NCBI RefSeq assembly: GCF_900101625.1
Contig: NZ_FMYZ01000008.1
Location: forward strand, 62,001 to 126,000
DNA from: Cupriavidus sp. YR651
GTDB taxonomy: Bacteria > Pseudomonadota > Gammaproteobacteria > Burkholderiales > Burkholderiaceae
Direction: 5' to 3'
DNA length: 64,000 nucleotides
Shown piece after piece: positions 1-8,245 of the stretch. The position numbers were made by a program, and so were the translations under genes. Every line of letters starts with the position of its first letter. The first letter of the stretch is position 1. A model generated the notes under the pieces. That model had not been told where the DNA came from and ran no database searches. It was given only the letters and a program-made list of their open reading frames with translations.

Positions 1-151
1 TCGCATCGGTGGGGCCGCCCGGCGGGTAGGTCACCACCAGCATGATCGGCTTGCTGGGGAATTCCTTCTGGGCGAAGGCGGGTGCGGTGGCGACGCAGAA
101 CGAGCAGGCGGCGATGGCGGCAAGGGCCGCGCGGCGGTGCCATTGGGGCAT
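1..151 (-). CDS. Bug/TctC-family periplasmic receptor, N-terminus only (runs off the window)
   Basis: Only the first 50 codons are inside the window. The start ATG at 149-151 is preceded by GGAGAC at good spacing. The product begins with a Sec signal peptide (charged MPQWHRRA, then an Ala-rich core ending in APAFA) followed by FPSKPIMLVVTYPPGG and a TDA-like end. That is the first strand and ligand loop of Bug receptors of tripartite tricarboxylate transporters. It lies downstream of the acyl-CoA dehydrogenase on the same strand, 127 nt away, so the two could be one operon. Such orphan receptors capture small carboxylates; the ligand cannot be read from this fragment. Confidence 0.8.
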   Translation of the reverse strand, partial: MPQWHRRAALAAIAACSFCVATAPAFAQKEFPSKPIMLVVTYPPGGPTDA

Positions 152-231
152 GATGGTTGTCTCCGATGAATCTTGTAGTCATGGAAGGAGAAGACGGCTG
201 TCTGATGCGCCGGCCCTCTCCTCCGGCCCAG

Positions 232-247
232 CTCCCGCGTGCGGGAG
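232..247. terminator. Short perfect hairpin between the acyl-CoA dehydrogenase and the Bug receptor
   Basis: CTCCCGC/GCGGGAG form a 7-bp perfect stem with a 2-nt loop in the 127-nt gap. There is no T-tract after it on the minus strand, so it may be a pause or processing site rather than a full terminator. Confidence 0.25.
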
Positions 248-278
248 AAGGGGAAAAACGTTGGCGATCCGGGTGGCG

Positions 279-2090
279 TCAGAACACGTTGACCTGATCG
301 ACGTCGCCGGCGGGACGCACGGCGCCATCGGCGGGCGGCGTCACGGCATCGGCAAGCCACGCGGGCTCGGCGTTGCCGGCCAGCGGGTCCTGCGGCAGCA
401 CGCGATGCACGAGCACCAGTTGCGCCAGGCGCATGCGGCGGACGGAACCGATCCGGCCCGCCTCCCACGCCATCGCCACTGCGCTGGTGACGTGATACAG
501 CGCCGACGCAGCCTGGCGGGCCAGCACGTCGCCATCGGCACCCGCCTCGGCGGCACGACCGGCAAGGGCCACGGCATTGGCGATGGCCAGATCAAATGTG
601 GCGCGCGCGGTGGCATGCATCGGCGTGTCCTGCAACAACGCCTGCAGGTGACCTTGAAGCACGGGCAGCGAGCCCTCGCGGCGGATCGCACGCAGCACAT
701 CCAGCGCGACGATATTGCTCGTGCCTTCCCAGATCGACCCCAGGTGCGCATCGCGCACCAGTCGCGGATCGCTCCATTCCTCGATATAGCCGCAGCCGCC
801 GCGGATTTCCATGGCATCGCCGGTCACCTTGCGGGCGTCGCGGCACGCGCGGAACTTGATCAGCGGCGTCAGGATGCGCATCAGCGGGTAGGCATCGGCC
901 TCGCCCGCGTCCGCGCGACGCAGTGCCTCGGCGGTCTGGAACACCATCGTGCGCGCCTGCTCGGTGGGCAGCGTCAGCTTGAGCAACTGGCGACGCATCA
1001 GCGGCATGTCGACCAGCCGCTTGCCGAAAGCCTGGCGCTCGCGGGCGATGAACTGGCCTTCGGTCAGCGCGCGGCGCATCAGCCCGGCCGCGCGGACGCC
1101 GTTGGAGAGCCGCGAGTTGTTGATCATGTCGGCCATCTGCACGAAGCCGCGACCCGGTTCACCGACGAGCCAGGCATGCGCGCCTTCAAGCCGGATCTCG
1201 CCGCTGGCCATCGACCGCGTGCCGAGCTTGTCCTTGAGCCGGATGATCCGGTAGTGGTTGGCGCTGCCGTCCGCCAGCGTGCGCGGCAGCAGGAACAGCG
1301 ACACGCCCTTGATGCCGGCCACGGCCGTGCCATCGGCCTCTTCCATGCGCGCCAGCACCATCGCCAGCGCGGCATCGGGGTTGGAGCAGAACCACTTGTC
1401 GCCAACCAGGCGCCAGCCACCTTCGGCACGCTCGTCGCGGATTGCGCGCGTGGCCGTGGCGGCGACGTCGGAACCGGCGCCTTGCTCGGTCATGAACATC
1501 GCGCCCTGGTAGAGGTCGTCGAAGACTTGCGTGGTCAGGTTGGGCAGGAAGCGATCGACCAGTGCCGGATCGCCGAACTTGCGCAGCGTGCGCGTCAGCG
1601 AGTCCGTCATCGACAGCGGGCAGCACAGGCCGAACTCGGCCTGCACGAACAGGTAGGTCAGCGCGTACTTGGCGGCGGGCGGCATCGGCTTGTCCCAGCC
1701 GAGCACGCCGGCGCGGTGCGACGCCGCAGCCAGGCCAAATTCGGAAAACGCCACGCGCTCCAGTTCGACGTAGGCCGGATGCTTGTGGATACGCTGGGCG
1801 TCCAATCCGGTGCGGGTGCGGTGCGACAGCGTGGGCGGCTCGTGATCGGCCACATTGGCCAGCTCGTCCAGCACGCCGCCGGCCAGCGCGCCCATGCGCT
1901 CCAGGTGCGGCAGCAGGTGGTTGAACAGGTCCGCCGACAGATAGAGCGGCAGCAGCGCGCGCAGGTCCGGGTCGGCGGCAAACAGGCTGGCGCCGTGGCG
2001 ATCGGGGACCGGGTGCGCGGCGATTTCAGGGTGAGCGGCGGGGTGGGCGGCGGTGGCAGGCGCGGTGTGGCGCGCGGCGCTGGTGGGCAT
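279..2090 (-). CDS. AidB-like acyl-CoA dehydrogenase
   Basis: 603-aa flavoprotein of the acyl-CoA dehydrogenase superfamily, AidB/isovaleryl-CoA dehydrogenase branch. Visible landmarks are the middle beta domain with MTEQGAGSDVAAT, then GTRSMASGEI, the FAD-binding helical domain with RERQAFGKRL, the C-terminal GGCGYIEEWSDPRLVRDA and IWEGTSNIVALDVLR, where Glu is the catalytic-base position. AidB proteins bind FAD and DNA and belong to the alkylation response; catabolic relatives oxidise branched acyl-CoAs. The context (Bug receptor downstream, divergent LysR) favours catabolism. The start is placed at MPTSAARH because AGGAG precedes it; an upstream in-frame ATG would add 19 residues. The first 40 residues are Ala/His-rich and probably disordered. 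Confidence 0.85.
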   Translation of the reverse strand: MPTSAARHTAPATAAHPAAHPEIAAHPVPDRHGASLFAADPDLRALLPLYLSADLFNHLLPHLERMGALAGGVLDELANVADHEPPTLSHRTRTGLDAQRIHKHPAYVELERVAFSEFGLAAASHRAGVLGWDKPMPPAAKYALTYLFVQAEFGLCCPLSMTDSLTRTLRKFGDPALVDRFLPNLTTQVFDDLYQGAMFMTEQGAGSDVAATATRAIRDERAEGGWRLVGDKWFCSNPDAALAMVLARMEEADGTAVAGIKGVSLFLLPRTLADGSANHYRIIRLKDKLGTRSMASGEIRLEGAHAWLVGEPGRGFVQMADMINNSRLSNGVRAAGLMRRALTEGQFIARERQAFGKRLVDMPLMRRQLLKLTLPTEQARTMVFQTAEALRRADAGEADAYPLMRILTPLIKFRACRDARKVTGDAMEIRGGCGYIEEWSDPRLVRDAHLGSIWEGTSNIVALDVLRAIRREGSLPVLQGHLQALLQDTPMHATARATFDLAIANAVALAGRAAEAGADGDVLARQAASALYHVTSAVAMAWEAGRIGSVRRMRLAQLVLVHRVLPQDPLAGNAEPAWLADAVTPPADGAVRPAGDVDQVNVF

Positions 2091-2214
2091 GAATCGTCTC
2101 CTGTCGGCCCCTGTGGTGGACATCAGGTGGGGCGGTTTGGGATCCATTATTCAAACCCCGGCGATTCGTGTCTAATTCTAAAATTGGCTCGATCCATACA
2201 AAATTCATATCGCC
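2091..2214. promoter_or_regulatory. Divergent control region between acyl-CoA dehydrogenase and LysR
   Basis: 124-nt AT-richer spacer between divergent genes. It holds two related stretches starting GATCCATTATTCAAA and GATCCATACAAAATTC, about 40 nt apart, which are reasonable LysR recognition candidates near the regulator's own start. No exact T-N11-A site can be assigned with certainty. Confidence 0.35.
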
Positions 2215-3108
2215 ATGGAATTCCGTCACCTGCGCTACTTCCTGGTACTTGCCGAGGAACTGCATTTCGGCCGTGCGGCGCGGCGGCTGTCGATCTCGCA
2301 GCCCCCGCTGTCGCTCAATATCCAGCAGCTCGAGGCATCCGTTGGGGCCCGGCTGTTCGAGCGCGATAGCCGTGGCGTGCGGCTGACCGCCGCCGGGCGG
2401 GCCTTCCGGGAGTCAGCCACGGCGCTGCTGGCGCAGGCCGAATCGGCACGGCTGCTGGCGCGCGAGATCGAAGCCGGCGCCGTGGGGCGCCTGCGCGTGG
2501 GCTTTGTCGGATCGATGCTGTACCGGGGGCTGCCGCAGCGCCTGCGGGAATTCCAGGCGCGCTATCCGGGCATCCAGGTGGCGCTGACCGAACTCAATTC
2601 CCAGGAGCAGATCGACGCCCTGCTCCACGGCGAACTGGACGCCGGCTTTGTCCACACCAGCCGCGTGCCGGACGAACTGGCGGCCACGCTGGCACATCGC
2701 GAGGCCTTTGTGTGCTGCATGCCGGCCGATCATCCGCTGACGGCCCGGGAGGTGGTGGCGCTCACCGATCTGCGCGGCGAGCCCTTCGTGCTGTTCTCGC
2801 GCAAGGCGTCGCCTGACTACTACAGCCGCATCTTCGACATGTGCGCCGCGCACGGCTTTTATCCCCAGGTCCGGCACGAGATGCGGCACTGGCTGTCCGT
2901 GGTGTCGCTGGTCTCGCAGGGCATGGGGGTGGCCGTGGTGCCGGCCGCGCTGGCCCGGTCCGGCATGGCCGGGGCCGCATTCCGGCCGCTGGCGGATTCC
3001 ACCGTGCCATCCGAGGTGTATTGCGTCTGGAAGCAGGCGCCCGACCATCCGGCACGCGACCATTTCGTCGAGACCATCCGGCTGGCGGCAGCCCAGGCTG
3101 ACTACTAG
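2215..3108 (+). CDS. LysR-family transcriptional regulator
   Basis: 297 aa, normal LTTR length. The N-terminal winged HTH is clear (MEFRHLRYFLVLAEELHFGRAARRL, then SQPPLSLNIQQLE and LFERDSRGVRLTAAG). The effector domain follows from about residue 90 (GRLRVGFVGSMLYRGLPQRL) and contains the typical MGVAVVPA segment near the C-terminus. The style is closest to the BenM/CatM/CbnR group. It is transcribed away from the AidB-like dehydrogenase, so it probably controls that gene and itself in response to a metabolite; the ligand is unknown. Confidence 0.92.
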   Translation: MEFRHLRYFLVLAEELHFGRAARRLSISQPPLSLNIQQLEASVGARLFERDSRGVRLTAAGRAFRESATALLAQAESARLLAREIEAGAVGRLRVGFVGSMLYRGLPQRLREFQARYPGIQVALTELNSQEQIDALLHGELDAGFVHTSRVPDELAATLAHREAFVCCMPADHPLTAREVVALTDLRGEPFVLFSRKASPDYYSRIFDMCAAHGFYPQVRHEMRHWLSVVSLVSQGMGVAVVPAALARSGMAGAAFRPLADSTVPSEVYCVWKQAPDHPARDHFVETIRLAAAQADY

Positions 3109-3143
3109 AATGTGGCCCGACGGACATCCCCGCGCGCCAGAAG

Positions 3144-3173
3144 AAAAAGCCACCTGCCCAGGGGCATGTGGCT
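3144..3173 (-). terminator. Intrinsic terminator, minus strand
   Basis: AGCCACcTGCCC and GGGCAtGTGGCT pair over 12 positions with one mismatch around a short loop. On the minus strand the stem is followed by TTTTTCTTC. It lies 40 nt beyond the stop of the tentative 27-codon reading frame at 3216-3299 and also closes the LysR gene from the other side. Confidence 0.6.
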
Positions 3174-3215
3174 TGTGAAGTACGCGTGGAACGGGGTGTT
3201 CAGCGTGCTTGGAGC

Positions 3216-3299
3216 TTATCGCCGGAAGCCTCGCCGGACCAATACCACAAATGTGTTAATCAATAGAAACGCGGCATGGAACGCACCGATTAATGCCAA
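3216..3299 (-). CDS. Possible very small single-span membrane protein
   Basis: A 27-codon frame (TTG start, TAA stop) reads MALIGAFHAAFLLINTFVVL then VRRGFRR: one hydrophobic segment followed by a positive tail, the usual shape of bacterial small membrane proteins. The same frame stays open upstream of the TTG without an ATG or GTG, so the start is uncertain. An AGGGA lies 11 nt upstream, which is long spacing. The minus-strand terminator 40 nt downstream is the main argument that something is transcribed here. Codons are AT-rich compared with neighbours. It may be a degenerate gene end. Confidence 0.22.
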   Translation of the reverse strand: MALIGAFHAAFLLINTFVVLVRRGFRR

Positions 3300-3410
3300 T
3301 ATCGGTGTATTCCCTGAATAGCCGGGAAGCCCTGCTTCGATGCCAGACGCATGAAACGGCCAGCTTCGGCGCCGATGCCCCCCGGCTACGGCACCGAAGT
3401 GGCGCGAATG

Positions 3411-3440
3411 CTATACAATCGAGAACGATTTTTATTTACG
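3411..3440 (+). promoter_or_regulatory. Promoter with Fur-like operator upstream of feoA
   Basis: TACAAT at 3414-3419 resembles a -10 hexamer. It abuts AATCGAGAACGATTTTTATT, which resembles the GAGAATnATTnTCATT-type Fur boxes of betaproteobacteria. Position about 75-90 nt ahead of feoA fits iron-dependent repression by Fur-Fe2+. The match is partial and was judged by eye. Confidence 0.45.
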
Positions 3441-3509
3441 TAGCCGGCAGGGTTCGTTGCCTTGCCGCTTGTCGCGCGGCGGTGATCCCGCCCCCCGGAC
3501 TGGAAGCAT

Positions 3510-3812
3510 ATGCGGTTGTCTGAACTGCCCCGGCGCACGGCCGCCGTTGTGAAATCGGTGGACGATGCCACCCCGAACGACCCCGTCGCGCGCCGCCTGC
3601 GCGATCTCGGCTTCGTGCCGGGCGAGGCGGTGCAGATCATCGCGTTCGGTCCGTTCGGCAAGGATCCGCTTGTCGCGCAGGTTGGCTATACGCGCTTTGC
3701 GCTGCGCCGCTCGGAAGCGGCACGCATCACCGTGGAAGTGGCCACCGCCACCGTCTCCAGCATCGCGCCGGCCAGCCAGCCCGACGCGCCCGCAGCCCAG
3801 CGTACCGCCTGA
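3510..3812 (+). CDS. feoA: FeoA, ferrous iron transport accessory protein
   Basis: 100-aa SH3-like FeoA domain: MRLSELPRRTAAVVKSV, then RRLRDLGFVPGEAVQIIAFG, PFGKDPLVAQVGYTRFALRR, and a short disordered Ala/Pro tail. FeoA is a small cytoplasmic protein that interacts with FeoB and is needed for efficient Fe2+ uptake. The gene is 38 nt ahead of feoB and behind a Fur-like site, so feoA-feoB-(5742 gene) should be one iron-repressed operon. Confidence 0.93.
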   Translation: MRLSELPRRTAAVVKSVDDATPNDPVARRLRDLGFVPGEAVQIIAFGPFGKDPLVAQVGYTRFALRRSEAARITVEVATATVSSIAPASQPDAPAAQRTA

Positions 3813-3850
3813 GGGCGTCGCCCGCTGCCGCCCAGGATCCTCTGCATATC

Positions 3851-5710
3851 ATGTCCGTCGCACAGACTCCCTCCGCCCTGCGCATTGCGCTGGTAGGCAA
3901 CCCCAATTGCGGCAAGACCGCGCTGTTCAACCGCCTGACTGGCAGTCGCCAGAAGGTGGCCAACTACGCCGGCGTGACCGTCGAGCGCAAGGAAGGCCAG
4001 TTCACGTCGCCGGCCGGCCGCGTGGTCCGCATCCTGGACCTGCCGGGCGCCTATAGCCTGCACGCGGCCAGCCTGGACGAGGCCATCACGCGCGAGGTCT
4101 GCATGGGCCAGCGCCCGGGCGAGGCCCGCCCGGACCTGATCGTCTCCGTGGTGGACGCCACCAATCTGCGCCTGCACCTGCGTTTCGTCCTGGAACTGCG
4201 CCGGCTGGGCCTGCCGATGGTGGTCGTGCTCAATATGAGCGATGCGGCCGCGCGCCGCGGCATCCTGATCGACCGCGAGGCGCTGTCGCAGGCGCTGGGC
4301 GTGCCGGTGGTGCAGACCGTGGCCGTGAAGCGCAATGGCGCCGCGGACCTGATCGGCCTGCTCGACGGCGCCCTGCCGCCAGCCCCGCCCGCGGTGCCCG
4401 TCGAGTCGGTATCCGAGCTTGACACCCACGCCGAGGTCAAGCGCCTGCTGGACGCCGCCGTCACCATGCCGGCCCGCACCGCGCGGCTCGACGACCGCCT
4501 CGATCGTGTGGTCCTGCATCCGGTGTTCGGCCTGGCCATCCTGGCCGTGCTGCTGTTCCTGATGTTCCAGGCGGTGTTTTCGTGGGCCGCTCCGGCGATG
4601 GACGGCATCGAGGCAGGCGTGCACTGGGCCGGCGAGGTCGTCGGCACCTGGATGCCCGACGGCATGCTCAAGAGCCTGATCGTCGACGGCATGATCGCGG
4701 GCCTGGGCAGCGTGGTGGTATTCCTGCCGCAGATCCTGATCCTGTTCCTGTTCATCCTGACGCTCGAGGAATCGGGCTACCTGCCGCGCGCGGCGTTCCT
4801 GCTGGACCGACTGATGATGGGCGCGGGGCTCTCCGGCCGGTCGTTCATTCCGCTGCTGTCCAGCTTTGCCTGCGCGATTCCCGGCATCATGGCCACGCGC
4901 ACGATCCAGGATCCGCGCGACCGCCTCACCACGATCCTGGTGGCGCCGCTGATGACCTGCTCGGCCCGCCTGCCGGTCTATGCGCTGCTGATCGGCGCAT
5001 TTATCCCCGAACGCACCGTGGCTGGCCTGTTCAATCTGCAGGGGCTGGTGCTGTTCACGCTGTACGTGGCCGGCATCGTCAGCGCGCTGGTCGTCGCCTA
5101 TGTGCTGAAGTTCTTCCGCCGCGACCGCACCGACCATCCGCTGCTGATGGAACTGCCGTCGTACCGCATCCCGAATCCGCGCGACATCGCCATCGGCCTG
5201 TGGGAGCGTGCCCGGATCTTCCTTTCGCGCGTGGGCAAGGTGATCCTGACGCTGACCGTGCTGCTCTGGTTCCTGGCCACGTTCCCGTCGCCGCCGGCAG
5301 GTGCGACGATGCCCCCGATCGACTACAGCTTTGCCGGCATGATCGGCCGCGCGCTCGAACACGTCTTCGCGCCGATCGGCTTCAACTGGCAGATCTGCAT
5401 CGCGCTGGTGCCGGGCCTGGCCGCGCGCGAGGTGGCGGTGGGCGCACTGGCGACCGTGTATGCGCTCTCTGGCAGCGACGACGCGGTGGCCACGCAGCTC
5501 GCACCGATGATCGCCGCGCAATGGCCGCTGGCCACGGCGCTGTCGCTGCTGGCCTGGTACGTGTTTGCGCCGCAGTGCATTTCCACGCTGGCCGTGATCC
5601 GGCGCGAGACCAACTCCTGGAAGGTGATGGCGGCGTCCGCCGCATACCTGACGGGACTGGCCTACGTGGCGTCGCTCATCACGTACCGCGTGGCCCTGGC
5701 GTTCAGTTGA
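3851..5710 (+). CDS. feoB: FeoB, Fe2+ transporter with N-terminal G domain
   Basis: 619 aa. The G domain shows G1 GNPNCGKT (16-23), the G2 Thr in NYAGVTVE, G3 DLPG (63-66) and G4 NMSD. A helical GDI-like stretch follows, then the membrane domain with two Gate repeats (FVFL...ESGYLPRAAFLLDRLM and the later AREVAVGALATVYAL), consistent with 8 or so membrane spans. FeoB imports Fe2+ across the inner membrane under low-oxygen or reducing conditions. It is shorter than the 773-aa E. coli protein because C-terminal cytosolic parts are compact, as is usual in this family branch. It overlaps nothing and is followed closely by a small Cys-containing membrane protein. Confidence 0.96.
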   Translation: MSVAQTPSALRIALVGNPNCGKTALFNRLTGSRQKVANYAGVTVERKEGQFTSPAGRVVRILDLPGAYSLHAASLDEAITREVCMGQRPGEARPDLIVSVVDATNLRLHLRFVLELRRLGLPMVVVLNMSDAAARRGILIDREALSQALGVPVVQTVAVKRNGAADLIGLLDGALPPAPPAVPVESVSELDTHAEVKRLLDAAVTMPARTARLDDRLDRVVLHPVFGLAILAVLLFLMFQAVFSWAAPAMDGIEAGVHWAGEVVGTWMPDGMLKSLIVDGMIAGLGSVVVFLPQILILFLFILTLEESGYLPRAAFLLDRLMMGAGLSGRSFIPLLSSFACAIPGIMATRTIQDPRDRLTTILVAPLMTCSARLPVYALLIGAFIPERTVAGLFNLQGLVLFTLYVAGIVSALVVAYVLKFFRRDRTDHPLLMELPSYRIPNPRDIAIGLWERARIFLSRVGKVILTLTVLLWFLATFPSPPAGATMPPIDYSFAGMIGRALEHVFAPIGFNWQICIALVPGLAAREVAVGALATVYALSGSDDAVATQLAPMIAAQWPLATALSLLAWYVFAPQCISTLAVIRRETNSWKVMAASAAYLTGLAYVASLITYRVALAFS

Positions 5711-5741
5711 AACCGGCGGCATCCCTCGCAGTCAAACGGCC

Positions 5742-6065
5742 ATGACGCTCTATCACGCCTTCGAAACCCTGGTGGTCCCCCTGATCGTGGTGGCCTGTGC
5801 CATACACGTGGCGGCCCGCTACATGCCGCGCACGCGCGAGCGGGTGAAGGCGAGGCTGGCGGCATCGCTGGGCGGCGTATCGGCCACGGGCTGGCGCGGC
5901 TGGCTGGCCAAACGGCTGGCGCCGCAAGAGGCGGCGGGCTGCGCCACGGGCTGTGACACCAACAGCGGATGCAGCACCTGCGGGTCGAACACCTCGAGCC
6001 CGTCGGCCGGTGGCAACGATGGCCCGGCCAACGAACACATCGTCCGGCTGGTGCGAAAGCCCTGA
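5742..6065 (+). CDS. Small Cys-rich membrane protein after feoB
   Basis: 107 aa: one N-terminal membrane span (residues 8-25), a basic juxtamembrane stretch (RTRERVKARLA), then a Cys cluster C67-x3-C71-x5-C77-x2-C80 and a low-complexity tail. It begins 31 nt after feoB. The layout parallels the 'FeoB-associated Cys-rich membrane protein' of other phyla and the small DUF6587-type proteins encoded after feoAB in Burkholderiales; I cannot confirm family membership by search. A role in Feo complex assembly or metal relay is an inference from position and cysteines. Confidence 0.75.
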   Translation: MTLYHAFETLVVPLIVVACAIHVAARYMPRTRERVKARLAASLGGVSATGWRGWLAKRLAPQEAAGCATGCDTNSGCSTCGSNTSSPSAGGNDGPANEHIVRLVRKP

Positions 6066-6085
6066 GGAACTCACTGCGGAATCAT

Positions 6086-6118
6086 GAAAAACGGCGGCCT
6101 GAATGGCTGCCGTTTTTC
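6086..6118 (+). terminator. Intrinsic terminator of the feo operon
   Basis: AAAACGGCgGCC / GGCTGCCGTTTT pair with one mismatch, loop TGAAT, followed by TTTTTCTTT. It stands 20 nt after the last feo-operon stop codon. Confidence 0.85.
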
Positions 6119-6141
6119 TTTGGTATCGGCATTCTGGCTCA

Positions 6142-6158
6142 CGCAGAAACGGGTACGC
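6142..6158. repeat. Dispersed 17-bp repeat, copy A
   Basis: CGCAGAAACGGGTACGC. Identical copies lie at 6266-6282 (same orientation), 17309-17325 and 36963-36979 (both inverted). All four are intergenic. Here flanking identity extends by CA on the left. Confidence 0.8.
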
Positions 6159-6265
6159 TTTGCCGATTTCGGGTAGCCCTGGGCTCTCCGCTTCTTGCTT
6201 CGGTACCCGGCTGTCTGCGCGCTCCACAGCGACTTTGCCCTGTCCGCTGCCGGCGCATCGAGGCA

Positions 6266-6282
6266 CGCAGAAACGGGTACGC
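6266..6282. repeat. Dispersed 17-bp repeat, copy B
   Basis: Second copy of CGCAGAAACGGGTACGC, 124 nt from copy A in the same intergenic region. Copies A and B share CA directly upstream; the sequence between them is not otherwise repeated. Confidence 0.8.
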
Positions 6283-6301
6283 CCTGTCCCGCGCGGCAAT
6301 G

Positions 6302-6336
6302 AAAAAGCCCGCCGCGCATGACACGCGGCGGGCTTT
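6302..6336 (-). terminator. Strong intrinsic terminator of the Ig-domain lipoprotein gene
   Basis: A perfect 13-bp stem AAAGCCCGCCGCG / CGCGGCGGGCTTT with a 7-nt loop. On the minus strand it runs into TTTTTC, 18 nt after the lipoprotein stop. Confidence 0.9.
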
Positions 6337-6353
6337 GGCCTGAGGCCGTACGG

Positions 6354-7721
6354 CTAGTGGGCAGTGCCCGGGATCGTGATCGATAGCGGCATGGCCTCGG
6401 TTCCCGCCGTGCAGCTTGCGGTAACCGTGAACGGCCCGGCGCTGATCGGCATGATCGACACGGAGTTGGGCGCGATCGGCGACTGACTCACGACGACGTT
6501 GCTGCTCGGCGACGTCCATGCCCAGCTTCCCCCGCACGCCGTGATGCCCTCGTCGATCCCGCGATGCATCAGGCGCACCGCAATCGTGGCGCCCACACCT
6601 GGCACTACCAGCGGATTCGGACCGCTGTAGATCAAGGCCCAGGTCGGCTGCTCGGTCACCAGCAGGTTGGCGCGCGGCTTCGGCGTCAGCGTCAGGCTGC
6701 TCGCCATCTCCGAAAGGATGCCTTGCAGCGGCGACACACCATTCGCGCGGCTGGTGCTGAGCGTGGTGAGCCGGCTTGCCGTATCCGGCGACACGGTCAG
6801 CGAAGGCGAGGTCGTCGTGAAGGTCCAGAGCCCCGTGAAGTCAGCCGTCGCATCCGCTTCGTCATTGCGGACCACGCGCGAGGCATAGGTCTGCGGAAAG
6901 CCGTTGAGGACATTCAGCGCGTTGATCTGCGCACCGTTCTGCGACAGCACCAGGCGATAGCTCGCCACGCTGGCCTTGACCACCGACACCAGGAACGAGC
7001 CCTTCAGCACGCTGTTGTTGGGCGCGGTGACGGACACGCTGACCACCGATTGCGCGACGGTATCGGTCGCGTTCACGCCGCGCAGCGTGCCCACGTTGGC
7101 CGCGCCGGTGACCTGCACCGCCGACGTGCTGCTGGCCCAGGTCCAGCCGCTGGCGGCCGCGGAGCGGTCGGCGCCGTCGCTGTCGATCAGCGACGCCTTT
7201 ACCGGCAGCGTCTGGCCGTCCGTCATCGACAAGACTGGATACGGCAGCGCCAATGTGTAGGTCGTGGTGCCCGCCGCCACCACGGTGATCGCGGCCGTGA
7301 CCTGCGGGAGCACGATCGTCACATTGTTGGTGCTCACGACGGTGGCCCGCACGCCGATCGTGGCGGTGCCGGTGCCCACGCCCGTCACCACGGCGCTGCC
7401 CGCCGCGCTGCCAGCGCCGACCGCCGCCACCGATGCGCTCGATGTAGTCCAGGAGAATGCAGCGGACGCGGTGACGTCATTGCCGTCGTTGTCGACAACC
7501 GAGGCCGACAGCGGCATCGTGCCGCCCACCGTCACCTCGCCGGAGATCTGGTTCAGCACCACGCTGTATGTCTTGGCCGCAGGCGTACTGGCGTTGCCTC
7601 CCGTGGTATCGGCCGGCGATGCGCCCCCCGAACCCGAGCCGCTCCCCCCGCCGCCACAAGCCACCATCAGCATCACGCTCGCCGTGCACGCGAGCCAGGT
7701 CATCCATCGACGTGTGCGCAT
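6354..7721 (-). CDS. Lipoprotein with Ig-like repeats
   Basis: 455 aa. The signal peptide MRTRRWMTWLACTASVML ends in a lipobox (VAC), then a Gly/Ser tether of about 20 residues. The rest is built from repeated beta-rich modules with the pattern '...V.L.ASVvDndGnDvTasAaFsWttSs.sVa.v...G.atV.gv..GtatI', characteristic of bacterial Ig-like (BIG) domains; about three modules can be seen (50-150, 150-250, 250-450). It is likely anchored in the outer membrane. No enzymatic motif is present, so it is probably structural or adhesive. It is monocistronic, with its own terminator. Confidence 0.8.
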   Translation of the reverse strand: MRTRRWMTWLACTASVMLMVACGGGGSGSGSGGASPADTTGGNASTPAAKTYSVVLNQISGEVTVGGTMPLSASVVDNDGNDVTASAAFSWTTSSASVAAVGAGSAAGSAVVTGVGTGTATIGVRATVVSTNNVTIVLPQVTAAITVVAAGTTTYTLALPYPVLSMTDGQTLPVKASLIDSDGADRSAAASGWTWASSTSAVQVTGAANVGTLRGVNATDTVAQSVVSVSVTAPNNSVLKGSFLVSVVKASVASYRLVLSQNGAQINALNVLNGFPQTYASRVVRNDEADATADFTGLWTFTTTSPSLTVSPDTASRLTTLSTSRANGVSPLQGILSEMASSLTLTPKPRANLLVTEQPTWALIYSGPNPLVVPGVGATIAVRLMHRGIDEGITACGGSWAWTSPSSNVVVSQSPIAPNSVSIMPISAGPFTVTASCTAGTEAMPLSITIPGTAH

Positions 7722-8245
7722 GGTTTGTCTCCCCCTTCGTTATCGCCCCGCTTCCCCTGCCAACCAGCCTAGGCGCGATGCGGTGCACGCTGTACCAGCC
7801 AGACGACTGAGCGGCACACCACACAACAGGTGGAGGTCATCCCTTCGCCGTATGTCGCCGGCCAGCGACGAGCCGGTTTCACCGGGCTTTCGGGCGATGC
7901 GACGACGGTTTTTCCCGGCTGGCGCGGTTGACGCGCCACCGCGTTGTGGTCTACGCTCCTCCGGTCGCCCGATATCTCGCGGGCGATATCCCTCTCAGCC
8001 CGATGACCGCCACGACCCTCAACCTCCGCCACGCCGCCGATGCCATCCGCATCGCCGCCGACGTGCGCGCGTGCGTTGCACGGGCTGGCCTGCTGTCGTG
8101 CCGCGCCCTGCGCGCTTCCTCGCTACTGCCAGACCTACCGACCGGTTGCCGGGCCTAGGGCCCCGTGGCAGTTCGGCAGCCGTCTCGCCACCCTTTTCCG
8201 TGTTTTTCTGTTTGACGCATCTTCCCGCGAGGAAGGAGATCACCC
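7722..8245. other. Divergent intergenic region ahead of leuA
   Basis: 524 nt between the Ig lipoprotein and leuA. It contains two CGATATC direct repeats near 7971-7992 and a T-rich stretch (CCCTTTTCC, GTTTTTCTG) just ahead of the leuA ribosome site. A 51-codon frame at 8003-8158 has several Leu codons including two rare CTA, but no Leu run, so I do not call a leader peptide. No other gene was seen. Confidence 0.5.

Noticed and set aside
42..2369. 775-codon plus-strand frame over the acyl-CoA dehydrogenase
   Set aside because: It is the antisense shadow of a clear acyl-CoA dehydrogenase gene; His/Gln/Arg-rich composition and no motif.
3686..5722. 678-codon minus-strand frame over feoB
   Set aside because: Shadow of feoB; the plus-strand protein has all G motifs and membrane segments.
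8003..8158. Leucine leader peptide ahead of leuA
   Set aside because: Leu codons (two of them rare CTA) are scattered, there is no Leu run, no ribosome site, and no clear terminator/antiterminator pair, so attenuation is not supported.
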